A stretch of 10,483 bases of DNA from an uncultured Clostridia bacterium (GCA_946405475.1 CAMJHI010000054.1:1-10483); one strand, 5' to 3'; shown: positions 1-6,707, counted from the first letter of the stretch. The notes: generated by a model not told the origin, from the letters alone. Numbers and translations are program-made.

Positions 1-947
1 TGGCGCCAGATGGCGTCGCGCGATTTTTGCTCATCGACCTCGTTGCTGGTCACGACCAGCACGGCGTCGAGCTTTTCAAACACAATGGCAAACTGCGAGA
101 ACATGCCGTCGAACCGGTAAGCGTCTTCATAGCCGCCGCAGCGCCAGAAGAAATAACCGTAGCCCACGGTGCTGTCAAGGCCTTCGTTGTTGGAATTGTC
201 GGCCTGCTTCTGCGTGGCCTCCACCGTCCATTCCGCGGGGATGACCTGCTTGCCCATGTATTGACCGTGGTCAAGGTAGCACTGGGCGAGCTTGGCCAGA
301 TCTTCGGTTTTCAAAAAGATGCCCCAGCCGCCGGTCTCCACGCCGGTGGCGTCGCGTTCCCACGCGGGCACGTCAATACCCAGCGGCTCATACAGGCGCG
401 GGGTCAGGTATTCGGTCACCGTCATGCCGGTCAGGCGCGCGATCATGGCGCCCACGCAATAGGTGTTTTCGCTGATGTATTTCCAGCTTTCGCCGGGCTT
501 GAAGCCCCAGCGCGCGTCCAGAAAGTCCTTGACCCAGGTCTTTGAGGTCTTGTCGGAAAACAGGCTCACGTCCTTGCCGGCGGTCATGGTCAGCAGCGTG
601 CGCAGCGTGATCAGCTCATCGTCTTCCGTGCGCTTGTCGGTGCGGTATTCCGGGAACACGTCAAGCAGCTTGGTGTCCAGCGTCATCAGCCCTTCCGCCA
701 CGGCAAAACCGGCGGCGGTGGCGATCACGCTCTTGCTCACGGAATACATGGTGTGCGGTATTTCAGGGGTGTACGGCTCGCGCCAGATCTCACAGGCGAC
801 TTTGCCGTGGCGCAGCACCATCATGGAGTGCAGCTCGATGCCGCTTTCCTCCACGTCGCGCAGATAGGCGTCGATCTCGGCGGACGAAACGCCGACTTCT
901 TCGGGCGAGGCGGCTCTGGGCAGAGATTTGTCGATCAAAGTGTTCAT
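1..947 (-). CDS. Serine hydrolase, beta-lactamase (class C-like) family, 3' end outside window
   Basis: Partial gene: 315 codons are present and the C-terminus lies beyond base 1. The product belongs to the broad beta-lactamase/penicillin-binding-like serine hydrolase family (COG1680), which includes esterases and D-amino-acid peptidases as well as beta-lactamases; the substrate cannot be read from the sequence. The nucleophile motif S69-V-S-K72 is present, followed by a TLLTMTAG segment near 117-124 and the second motif Y157-I-S159 in KYISENTY, a variant usual in this branch. A DG-x-x-x-Q stretch near the third active-site position (YRFDGMFSQ) is also visible. There is no signal peptide, so a cytoplasmic location is likely. 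The ATG start at 947 is supported by GGAGG at 956-960 with 8 bases of spacing. The gene lies 37 bases after the upstream gene with no terminator between, so it is probably the last visible gene of the operon. Confidence 0.9.
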   Translation of the reverse strand, partial: MNTLIDKSLPRAASPEEVGVSSAEIDAYLRDVEESGIELHSMMVLRHGKVACEIWREPYTPEIPHTMYSVSKSVIATAAGFAVAEGLMTLDTKLLDVFPEYRTDKRTEDDELITLRTLLTMTAGKDVSLFSDKTSKTWVKDFLDARWGFKPGESWKYISENTYCVGAMIARLTGMTVTEYLTPRLYEPLGIDVPAWERDATGVETGGWGIFLKTEDLAKLAQCYLDHGQYMGKQVIPAEWTVEATQKQADNSNNEGLDSTVGYGYFFWRCGGYEDAYRFDGMFSQFAIVFEKLDAVLVVTSNEVDEQKSRDAIWR

Positions 948-984
948 GTGCGATTCCTCCATCATTTATTTCGGCTGATTGATT

Positions 985-2100
985 TTATTTTGTCTTTTTC
1001 CAGCGGGAACGGAAAAACACCTGCAGGCACACCACGAGCGCAACACCGAACACGGCGGCGCCCACGCGCGCGGGCGTTACGGCAAAATCGCCCTGAACGG
1101 TCTTGCTGTCCTTCACGGTCAGGTTTTTGACGGCGGTATCCAGCTCCACGCGGGCCAAAGACATGGCGCCGGAAGAGCTGTTGCTTTTTTCGATCAGCGC
1201 CTTGGCCGCGGCGAGCGCTTTGTTATAGGTCTTGACGCGGTTGCTCGGGCAGCCTTCCGTGGTCACTTTCTTCGCGGCCGCCACACAGTTGAGCAGCTTG
1301 GCGCGTTCCGCCGAGTTGGCGGCGAGGTATTCGGCAAAATCCTGCGGGTAGGCGGTTTCGATCACGGTGTAGCCGCGGGCGATCATGTCATCCCAGCTCT
1401 GCGAGCAGTCCGCCCGGCCGGCGGCGATGACGGGGTCGCGGAACGAGAACATGCCCTTGACGTCAAAATTGATGAAGCTCTGCACATAGGTGCGGTGCAG
1501 GATCACGCCGAAACGGTTTCTGGTCTGCAGCTGCATATACTGCGTCTGGTCGAGCGCGGCGTATTTTTTGGTGCGGAGAATGGCGAAAAAGATGATGTTG
1601 CCGCTGTAAAAGCCGATGACGTCGACCTTTTGCTCTTTGCCGTTGAGCCAGGCTTTCGCGATCTTTGCCTTGGTGCGGAAGCGCAGGCAGATCTGATCCA
1701 GCGCGTTTGCCGCCTGCGCGGAGGCGTAAACGGCGTCGGCTTCTTCGGCCGTGGTCACGTCCACAAGGAATTTGGCGGCTTCGATTTTTTTCAGCAGGGC
1801 CTCGGCATGCTTGCCGTCAATGGAGCCCGACGCTGCTTTTTCGTTCACGGCGGCTCCGGCGCTTTCCACGGCGGCGAGCGCGTCCTTCAACGGCAGGGTG
1901 GGGGCGATGTTGAAATAATCAGCGCCGACCTGCGCGGCTTTGGCCACGTCCTCGGCTGTCCGGCAGACGGCCGAAAAGCGAATGCCCTGGCCGGTGACCA
2001 GAATATCGGCATAATCCTCCGTGCTCCACGCATAGCTCGGCAGCGCGAAGGCGGAAAGAAGCACAACGAAAGCGATCAGAAGAGCAAGTGTTTTACGCAT
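985..2100 (-). CDS. Exported, C-terminally anchored protein with degenerate GDPD-like region and FIVAR-like segment
   Basis: 371 residues. Residues 1-24 form a classical signal peptide (RK, then a hydrophobic stretch, probable cleavage after SYA24). Residues about 344-363 form a C-terminal membrane segment followed by the basic tail RSRWKKTK, so the bulk should sit outside the membrane. Residues about 30-265 show the periodicity of a TIM-barrel glycerophosphodiester phosphodiesterase: an early GAD segment and a late W-D-D-M-I-A-R-G-Y-T-V-I-E-T-AYP segment like the end of that domain. However, the usual HRG and ExD metal-binding motifs are not recognisable, so hydrolase activity is doubtful. 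Residues about 285-330 (YNKALAAAKALIEKS, then ELDTAVKNL) resemble a FIVAR helical repeat. The ATG has AGAGGG at 2111-2116, which overlaps the stop codon of the upstream permease gene 15 bases away. The gene-level call is firm; the domain assignments are tentative. Confidence 0.8.
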   Translation of the reverse strand: MRKTLALLIAFVVLLSAFALPSYAWSTEDYADILVTGQGIRFSAVCRTAEDVAKAAQVGADYFNIAPTLPLKDALAAVESAGAAVNEKAASGSIDGKHAEALLKKIEAAKFLVDVTTAEEADAVYASAQAANALDQICLRFRTKAKIAKAWLNGKEQKVDVIGFYSGNIIFFAILRTKKYAALDQTQYMQLQTRNRFGVILHRTYVQSFINFDVKGMFSFRDPVIAAGRADCSQSWDDMIARGYTVIETAYPQDFAEYLAANSAERAKLLNCVAAAKKVTTEGCPSNRVKTYNKALAAAKALIEKSNSSSGAMSLARVELDTAVKNLTVKDSKTVQGDFAVTPARVGAAVFGVALVVCLQVFFRSRWKKTK

Positions 2101-2115
2101 GATTTTGATTCCCTC

Positions 2116-2937
2116 TTATTTCAGATTGATTTTATGGTTCATCAGCCACGCGCTGAAGCCGAAGAAGAAGCAGGTGACGGCAAACTGGAAAATGACGTCG
2201 GCCACGCCGAAATTGAGCAGCGTGTTCATGGCGACCTGCGTCTGAAGCTGAAGCCCTTCGGCAAGCGACACGGAAACGGAAAGCGGAACGTAAATGTTGA
2301 GCAGGGTGCTGATGAGCTGGGTCACGATGAAGATGACCACGAAAATCAGAATGGCGGGCAGAAAGCCCTGCCGCTGGAACGGGCGGACGTTGGACAGCGT
2401 GATGGAAAAGAACACCAGCGCGATGGCGAACACGATCAGCAGGAAAATGCGGCTGGCGATCGCCACGATGGCCGTGACCACCGCCGCTTTGTCGGGCAGC
2501 TGCACGAAGGCGCTGATGAGCTGCCGGAACATGGCAAGGTTTTCTTCGCCCATTTCATCCCGCGCCAGCGCGAACGTCATGGAAAACACGGCGCCGTAGA
2601 TGATGATGACCGACAGATAGGACAGCACCAGCCAGATGAACGAGCAGAGGCTCTTGGCAAACAGGATCTGCCCGCTCGTCAGCGGCAGCGTAAAGGTTAA
2701 GTAGCCCTGATCGCGGAACAGCGAGCGGTTGAAGCCCGCGATGATGGAAACGATGGTGATGAGCAGGATGCCCAGCGCGACCGCCACCACGGCGACGAGC
2801 GAAATGGCGGTGAGCCACATGATTTTGAACACAAGCGAAAACGCAACGGCGGCCAGCGCGCCCAGAGCGGCCACGTAGACCAGCGCCACGGAGTGGAGCC
2901 CCGCCTTCATTTCGTTTTTGATCATCTTACCAAGCAA
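2116..2937 (-). CDS. ABC-2 type transporter permease
   Basis: 273 residues, very hydrophobic, with about six predicted membrane segments (roughly 15-40, 42-68, 95-120, 150-178, 190-215 and 240-265). Between the second and third lies RDQGYLTFTLPLTSGQILFAKSL, a recognisable element of Firmicutes ABC-2 permeases in which a conserved GYLT-x-TLP loop precedes a membrane helix. It directly follows an ABC ATPase gene and overlaps its end, so the two most likely form one exporter or membrane-remodelling complex; the substrate is unknown. Start choice: the TTG at 2937 lies 9 bases after a near-perfect AAGGAGGTG (2945-2953). The alternative ATG at 2925, four codons later, would sit 21 bases away from that site and has no other good one, so TTG is preferred. 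Confidence 0.9.
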   Translation of the reverse strand: MLGKMIKNEMKAGLHSVALVYVAALGALAAVAFSLVFKIMWLTAISLVAVVAVALGILLITIVSIIAGFNRSLFRDQGYLTFTLPLTSGQILFAKSLCSFIWLVLSYLSVIIIYGAVFSMTFALARDEMGEENLAMFRQLISAFVQLPDKAAVVTAIVAIASRIFLLIVFAIALVFFSITLSNVRPFQRQGFLPAILIFVVIFIVTQLISTLLNIYVPLSVSVSLAEGLQLQTQVAMNTLLNFGVADVIFQFAVTCFFFGFSAWLMNHKINLK

Positions 2938-3628
2938 AGCTGAACACCTCCTTGAAAATATCCTCCACCGTCTTGCCGCTTTCGCGCACTTCGTCGATGC
3001 TGCTGTTGAGCGCGACCTGACCGTTGCCGATCATGAGCACGGAATTGAAAATGCGCTCCACGTCGTTGATCAGGTGCGTAGTGATGAGCACGGTGGATTT
3101 ATCGGTGTAATTCTGCATGATGAAATCAAGGATGGCGCTGCGGGTCGCCGGGTCAACGCCGCCCAGCGGTTCATCCAGGCAGTAGAGCTTGGCGTTGCGG
3201 CTCATGACGATGAGCAGCTGCAGCTTTTCCTGCATGCCCTTGGACATGGACTTGATCTTCTGCTTTTCGTCCAGTCCGAAGTGCCTGAGCAGCTCCAGCG
3301 ATTTCGGCTTGTCGAAGTCGGCGAAGAAATCCTGAAAATAATCAATGGCTTCGCCGGCGCGCATCCATTCGGGCAGATAGGTGCGCTCGGGCAGGTAGGC
3401 GGTGACGGATTTGGTGTAAACCCCCGGCGCCTGCCCGTCGATTTTCACCTCGCCCTGATAATCGTGGATCAGCCCGACGAGGATTTTCATCAGCGTGGTC
3501 TTGCCGCAGCCGTTGGGACCCAGCAGGCCGATGATCTGCCCCGGCTCATAGCTCAGGTTCAGCCCCTTGAGCACTTCGGCTTTGCCGTAGCTCTTGTGAA
3601 GGTCGTTGACCTCAATGATTCTGTTCAT
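2927..3628 (-). CDS. ABC transporter ATP-binding protein
   Basis: 233 residues, the usual size of a stand-alone ABC ATPase. Walker A is GPNGCGKTT (G37-T45), the signature is the variant MSKGMQEKL (about 128-136) instead of LSGGQ, Walker B is LYCLDEP (148-154), the D-loop is GGVDP (156-160) and the H-loop histidine is H185 in ITTHL. The Q-loop position reads YLPE81, so glutamate replaces the usual glutamine. The SKGM signature together with YLPE resembles the YtrB-like group often paired with ABC-2 permeases, which matches the permease gene immediately downstream. No GntR-type regulator of the kind found with ytr operons is visible. The ATG at 3628 has AAGGA about 11 bases upstream and lies inside the end of the preceding gene (17-base overlap), suggesting translational coupling. 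The transported substrate is not deducible. Confidence 0.95.
   Translation of the reverse strand: MNRIIEVNDLHKSYGKAEVLKGLNLSYEPGQIIGLLGPNGCGKTTLMKILVGLIHDYQGEVKIDGQAPGVYTKSVTAYLPERTYLPEWMRAGEAIDYFQDFFADFDKPKSLELLRHFGLDEKQKIKSMSKGMQEKLQLLIVMSRNAKLYCLDEPLGGVDPATRSAILDFIMQNYTDKSTVLITTHLINDVERIFNSVLMIGNGQVALNSSIDEVRESGKTVEDIFKEVFSFAW
2945..2953 (-). promoter_or_regulatory. Strong Shine-Dalgarno site deciding a TTG start
   Basis: AAGGAGGTG on the minus strand is close to a full complement of the 16S rRNA 3' end. It lies inside the last codons of the ABC ATPase gene and 9 bases before the TTG at 2937. It would be badly placed for the ATG at 2925, so it supports the TTG start of the permease and independent loading of ribosomes on that gene. 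Confidence 0.75.
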
Positions 3629-4862
3629 GCTTCGTTTCTTCCTTTTTTCGTTTGGATTTGATTTTGAACGAACGCAGCTCCAGCTGCGGCGCGGGTTCGG
3701 CGCTGCCCTTCCGTTTCCAGAGGTGGAGGATGCCTTCGTCGTTGAGGACCTTGAGAATGTTGATGGTGATGGGCACGATGAACATGCCGATGATGCTGAA
3801 CAGCTTCAGACCGAAATACATGCCCAGCAGCGTGGCGATCGGCGGCAGCCCGAGCTGACCGGCGACCAGCCGCGGCTCAATGAATTGCCGCAGCACGGAA
3901 ATGATGATATAAACCACAAACAGCCCGATGCCCAGTGCCACGCGCCCGGTGAACAGCGAAATGACCGCCCACGGGATGAGGATGGTGCCGGAGCCGAGGA
4001 TGGGCAGGATATCGACAATGGCAATGATCGCGGCGATCAGCGGCAGGTAGCCGCCCTTGTAGATGCCGACGAGCTTGAGCAGGCCGAGGCCGAGCATCAG
4101 CTCGCAGAAGGTGATGAGCATGATCAGACCGTAGGCCTTGGCCATTTTGCCCAGCGTGCTCAGCGTGAGCGTTTTGGTGCGCAGCAGCGCGGTGCGCCGC
4201 GCGGGCGCGAGCTGGCGCATGATGAAGTTGGTGATGCGCTTGTAATCGACCGTCATGAAGCAGCAGGCGATCACGCCCACAATGAACGCGACCAGAATGT
4301 TGGGCACCTTGCTGGCCGTGGAGATCACGCCGGTGAGCGGCGTTTTCAGCACGGAAAAGTCAAAGCCCGCGCCGTCGGCGTTCTGCGTCAGCTGCTGCTC
4401 CGTGTCGGAAAACGAAACCAGCAGGTTGTCGGCCAGCTTTTCAATGTTGTTCTGCAGCGCGGTCTGCACCGAGGCGGGCAGCTTTTCGGTCAGCCCCAGC
4501 AGCCACTTTTCCGCCTGACGGATGAAATTCGGCAGGCTTTCAAAGTTGCTCATCAGGTCGGTCACAAAATCCCTGACTCTGGTGAACACCGTCGTGCCGA
4601 TCAGGGTCACCAGACTGATCACGATCGCCAGAATGAGCAGCACGCAGATCAGCGACACAAGGCCGCGCTTGAGCGGCGTTTTTTTGGTGATGAAATTCAC
4701 GGGCTTTTGCAGCATCATGGCCACAAAAAAGGCCAGCATGAACGGAAACAGCGGCCAGAACGCGAAGCGCAGGAACAGATAGGCCGCGCCCAGGATCAGC
4801 GCATAGTAAAAAAAGTTGATCAGCACGCTGCGGTGTTTTTCCGTAACGGAAGCGGGTTGCAA
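3612..4862 (-). CDS. ytvI: AI-2E family membrane protein, YtvI-like (sporulation integral membrane protein)
   Basis: 416 residues. Two membrane segments at the N-terminus (about 15-50) and one at about 67-90 are followed by a soluble, helical region (about 95-190) and a block of C-terminal membrane segments, the arrangement of the AI-2E/PF01594 family. The stretch at about 282-297, DILPILGSGTILIPW, and the later RQFIEPRLV and GLPPIATLLGMYFGLKLF match the pattern known for YtvI, an AI-2E family protein of spore formers. The name AI-2E reflects one proposed autoinducer exporter; transport function in this branch is not established. The C-terminus has an extra charged tail rich in K, R and E after residue 385, longer than I would expect for the family. 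The start is TTG at 4862, supported by GGGAGG at 4871-4876 with 8 bases of spacing; no nearby in-frame ATG fits. It is the first gene of the operon. The family is sure, the YtvI subgroup likely. Confidence 0.9.
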   Translation of the reverse strand: MQPASVTEKHRSVLINFFYYALILGAAYLFLRFAFWPLFPFMLAFFVAMMLQKPVNFITKKTPLKRGLVSLICVLLILAIVISLVTLIGTTVFTRVRDFVTDLMSNFESLPNFIRQAEKWLLGLTEKLPASVQTALQNNIEKLADNLLVSFSDTEQQLTQNADGAGFDFSVLKTPLTGVISTASKVPNILVAFIVGVIACCFMTVDYKRITNFIMRQLAPARRTALLRTKTLTLSTLGKMAKAYGLIMLITFCELMLGLGLLKLVGIYKGGYLPLIAAIIAIVDILPILGSGTILIPWAVISLFTGRVALGIGLFVVYIIISVLRQFIEPRLVAGQLGLPPIATLLGMYFGLKLFSIIGMFIVPITINILKVLNDEGILHLWKRKGSAEPAPQLELRSFKIKSKRKKEETKHEQNH

Positions 4863-4870
4863 TTCTTTTT

Positions 4871-4876
4871 CCTCCC
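4871..4876 (-). promoter_or_regulatory. Shine-Dalgarno site deciding a TTG start
   Basis: GGGAGG on the minus strand ends 8 bases before the TTG at 4862, an ideal spacing. A second purine-rich AAAAGGAG lies just upstream. This supports TTG as the initiation codon of the AI-2E/YtvI-like gene. Confidence 0.7.
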
Positions 4877-4896
4877 TTTTCTCCTTTTAACAAAAG

Positions 4897-4925
4897 ATTA
4901 TAATACAGCACCCTTATTTTTGCAA
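4897..4925 (-). promoter_or_regulatory. Sigma-A-type promoter of the five-gene minus-strand operon
   Basis: On the minus strand a -35 box TTGCAA (4920-4925) and a perfect -10 box TATAAT (4897-4902) are separated by exactly 17 bases. Transcription would begin near 4890, leaving a leader of about 28 bases before the TTG at 4862. The promoter lies in the 91-base gap after the ASKHA gene, where I see no GC-rich hairpin with a T-run, so read-through from the upstream operon is also possible. Confidence 0.75.
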
Positions 4926-4934
4926 GAATTGCAA
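4920..4934. repeat. 15-bp palindrome overlapping the -35 box (possible operator)
   Basis: TTGCAAGAATTGCAA is a perfect inverted repeat with 6-base arms and a 3-base centre. Each arm is itself palindromic, so it also reads as a direct repeat. The first arm (4920-4925) is the -35 element of the operon promoter, so a bound protein would block RNA polymerase. It lies in AT-rich DNA, where short palindromes occur by chance, and I do not recognise it as the site of a known regulator. Confidence 0.35.
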
Positions 4935-4953
4935 CGAAATATTAGCAATTATT

Positions 4954-6369
4954 TTACTCGTTCGTTCCAAACGTACAATTCCGCAGAAAACAGTCGTGGA
5001 ACCCCGCTTCCCGCGAGAGATTGAACACGGTTCGTTCCGGCGGCAGCAGACGGCGCCCCGCGCCGTAAGCAATGGCGCCCAGCAGCGACGTGTTGCCCGC
5101 GGCCGTCGCCTTTTGGGCGAGAGCGGGCGGCAGCAGACCCACGGCGGCCGCGCTCGCCGGATCCAGAAACGTGCCGAAGCCGCCGCTGAGCAAAACGGCG
5201 GAAACCTGCGCGGCGTCTACCTCCGCCTTTTGCAGCAGCAGGTCAATGGCGGTGCGCACCGCGGCCTTGGCCAGCAAAAAGGCGTGAACGTCTTCCGCGT
5301 AAAGCTTCACCGCGCCGAACACGTCGAAAACGCCGTGTTTCAGCTGCCCCTGCGGCGTCAGCTCGCCGTGCGCGAGCAGCGCGGCGATGAGCGTGAGCAG
5401 CCCGGAACCGCACAGCCCGACGGGCGGCTTGAGCCCGACGGTTTCGATCACGCGCTGCCCGTTTTCAAAGCGGAACGATGAGATCGCGCCCTCGACGGCG
5501 GCGCAGCCGCAGCGGATGTTCGCCCCCTCAAACGCAGGGCCGGCGGGCGCGGAAACGGCCAGCAGCCGGGTTCGGTCGAACAGGGCGATCTCCGCATTCG
5601 TGCCCAGATCGATCAGCATTTTGTATTCGTCGCCGGGTTCGGCAAACAGCACGCCTGCCGCGGTGTCTGCGCCGATGAACGCATCCAGACAGGGCAGGGT
5701 GCGAACGGTGAGCGACCCGATGTCGATTTCGATCGGGTCGGTGAACGACGGCGTGAACGGGGCGACGCCCAGCGCCGAAGCATCCGCCCCGGCGAGCAGG
5801 TGCAGCATGGCGGTGTTGCCGGAAACGACAAGTTCATTTACTTTACAACCGACCATTTCCCGAAGCTGTTCTCGGATCAGGCGGGTCATTTCCGGCTGCT
5901 TTTCTTTGTTGCCGATGCGCGTCAGAACGTCGGCGCCGTAGGCGATCTGCGCGTTGACCCGGCTGACCGTGTCGACGATCTCGTTGCTTTCGTTCACAAA
6001 CGCGACCGTCACCGTTGTGGTGCCAAGGTCGCAGAAAGCGCGCAGGTGCGCCGGTTTTTCGCTTCTGTCCGTCTTTTTCGACGGGGTGACGGCCATGGTC
6101 TTCGGTTCCTCGACCAATTGAACGGCGCAGTCCTGCTCCAAAACCGTTTGGCACGCCAGCCGCACGCCGTCGTCCAGCTCCGCCTGCGTCAGCAGCGCCC
6201 GTTCCGCGGCAGTCGGATTTGTAAAGCAATTCAACTTTACTTTGCATTTTCCGCAGGAGCCCCGGCCGGAGCAGGGCGCAAAAACAGGAACGCCTGCCCG
6301 CTGTAGAACAGCGAGCAGGGTTTCGCCCTGTTCAAATTCGATTGTTCGATCGGATACGGTGAGGATCAC
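4954..6369 (-). CDS. [2Fe-2S] ferredoxin-ASKHA domain protein, putative reductive activator of corrinoid proteins
   Basis: 471 residues. The N-terminal ferredoxin domain carries C33-x5-C39-x2-C42 and C73, the plant-type [2Fe-2S] set. From about 111 an ASKHA domain follows: DLGTTT (114-119), NAQIAYGADVLTRI (139-152), SGNTAMLH (183-190), the second phosphate loop IDLGTNAE (253-260), then FEGANIRCG, GLCGSGLL and LLSGGFGTFLD further on. This is the architecture of RACE/RamA-type proteins, which use ATP and an iron-sulfur electron to reduce inactive cob(II)amide in methyl-transfer enzymes. Family members I recall have about 550-650 residues. This one passes almost directly from the ferredoxin domain to the ASKHA domain and seems to lack the middle domain, so the partner may differ. 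The start is GTG at 6369, with GGAG at 6380-6383, and it overlaps the stop of the preceding microprotein gene (GTGA). No corrinoid protein or methyltransferase gene is in view. Confidence 0.9.
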   Translation of the reverse strand: MILTVSDRTIEFEQGETLLAVLQRAGVPVFAPCSGRGSCGKCKVKLNCFTNPTAAERALLTQAELDDGVRLACQTVLEQDCAVQLVEEPKTMAVTPSKKTDRSEKPAHLRAFCDLGTTTVTVAFVNESNEIVDTVSRVNAQIAYGADVLTRIGNKEKQPEMTRLIREQLREMVGCKVNELVVSGNTAMLHLLAGADASALGVAPFTPSFTDPIEIDIGSLTVRTLPCLDAFIGADTAAGVLFAEPGDEYKMLIDLGTNAEIALFDRTRLLAVSAPAGPAFEGANIRCGCAAVEGAISSFRFENGQRVIETVGLKPPVGLCGSGLLTLIAALLAHGELTPQGQLKHGVFDVFGAVKLYAEDVHAFLLAKAAVRTAIDLLLQKAEVDAAQVSAVLLSGGFGTFLDPASAAAVGLLPPALAQKATAAGNTSLLGAIAYGAGRRLLPPERTVFNLSREAGFHDCFLRNCTFGTNE

Positions 6370-6587
6370 GGCTTTTCAGCTCCGTTGGTGCGGCGTTCGT
6401 CGATCTCCTTCTTGATCTTGTCATAGCGTTCGCCGTACAACCAGTATTTTTTATGGTAGACCGGATAACCGGCCGGAATGAGCGGAATGGGCGCGAGGAA
6501 CATGAACACGCGCAGGACGCTGCCTGCGCCGATGGAATAAGTGCCGATCTCAAGCCCCGTGAGCTTGTTGGCTGGCTTTTTTGACAT
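6366..6587 (-). CDS. Single-pass membrane microprotein resembling the C-terminal end of a GPH-type symporter
   Basis: 73 residues from the ATG at 6587. A second ATG at 6593 is possible but would leave only 3 bases after AGGA (6597-6600), whereas 6587 leaves 9. One hydrophobic segment (roughly residues 20-43, VLRVFMFLAPIPLIPAGY) is followed by a charged amphipathic tail, YDKIKKEIDERR. This membrane helix followed by KIKKEIDERR is what the last part of glycoside-pentoside-hexuronide (MFS_2) transporters looks like, but the rest of such a transporter is missing and an in-frame stop lies at 6615-6617. The gene has its own promoter and its stop overlaps the GTG of the ASKHA gene (GTGA), so it is probably translated. 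I cannot assign a function; it could be a domesticated transporter remnant or a membrane tether for the downstream protein. Confidence 0.7.
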   Translation of the reverse strand: MSKKPANKLTGLEIGTYSIGAGSVLRVFMFLAPIPLIPAGYPVYHKKYWLYGERYDKIKKEIDERRTNGAEKP

Positions 6588-6611
6588 AAGCATCCATCCT
6601 GAACTGATTGA

Positions 6612-6641
6612 ATCTTACCATATTCCGGGGCACGTTGGCAA
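6612..6641 (-). promoter_or_regulatory. Promoter of the microprotein-ASKHA operon
   Basis: On the minus strand TTGCCA (6636-6641) and TAAGAT (6612-6617) are 18 bases apart, and TG precedes the -10 box by one base (extended -10, TGGTAAGAT). Transcription would start near 6605, leaving a short leader of about 18 bases that just contains the AGGA site of the ATG at 6587. Confidence 0.55.
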
Positions 6642-6678
6642 GAGCGCAGCGTAAAGAAAAGCTTTTTTTCAATAAGAA

Positions 6679-6707
6679 TTGTAAAAATTTTTTTCTTGTG
6701 CTATGAT
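6679..6707 (+). promoter_or_regulatory. Sigma-A-type promoter of mutS2
   Basis: TTGTAA (6679-6684) and TATGAT (6702-6707) are separated by 17 bases. Transcription would begin near 6714, about 26 bases before the ATG at 6740, with AGAGGT at 6727-6732 as the ribosome site. The upstream and spacer DNA is rich in A- and T-runs. The -35 boxes of this promoter and the divergent one lie about 37 bases apart. Confidence 0.65.

Noticed and set aside
27..545. A 172-codon plus-strand open frame at the left edge
   Set aside because: The minus strand carries the serine hydrolase with SxxK and YxS motifs across the same bases; the plus frame has no ribosome site or domain.
979..2700. A 573-codon open frame on the plus strand
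   Set aside because: It runs antisense across the GDPD-like gene and the permease, both of which have signal or membrane segments and ribosome sites; its product is H/D/G/R-rich without motifs.
4863..4953. Possible intrinsic terminator after the ASKHA gene
   Set aside because: AATTGC/GCAATT arms and the TTGCAA palindrome are AT-rich, short and not followed by a clear U-run in the transcript; the region is better explained as a promoter.
3606..5024. A 472-codon open frame on the plus strand
   Set aside because: It is antisense to the YtvI-like membrane protein and its promoter; the predicted product is Q/H/D-rich low complexity, typical of a shadow frame.
6594..6617. 5' extension of the microprotein as a frameshifted transporter pseudogene
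   Set aside because: There is an in-frame stop at 6615-6617, the upstream DNA has promoter features, and no transporter-like residues can be read in the other frames before mutS2 begins.
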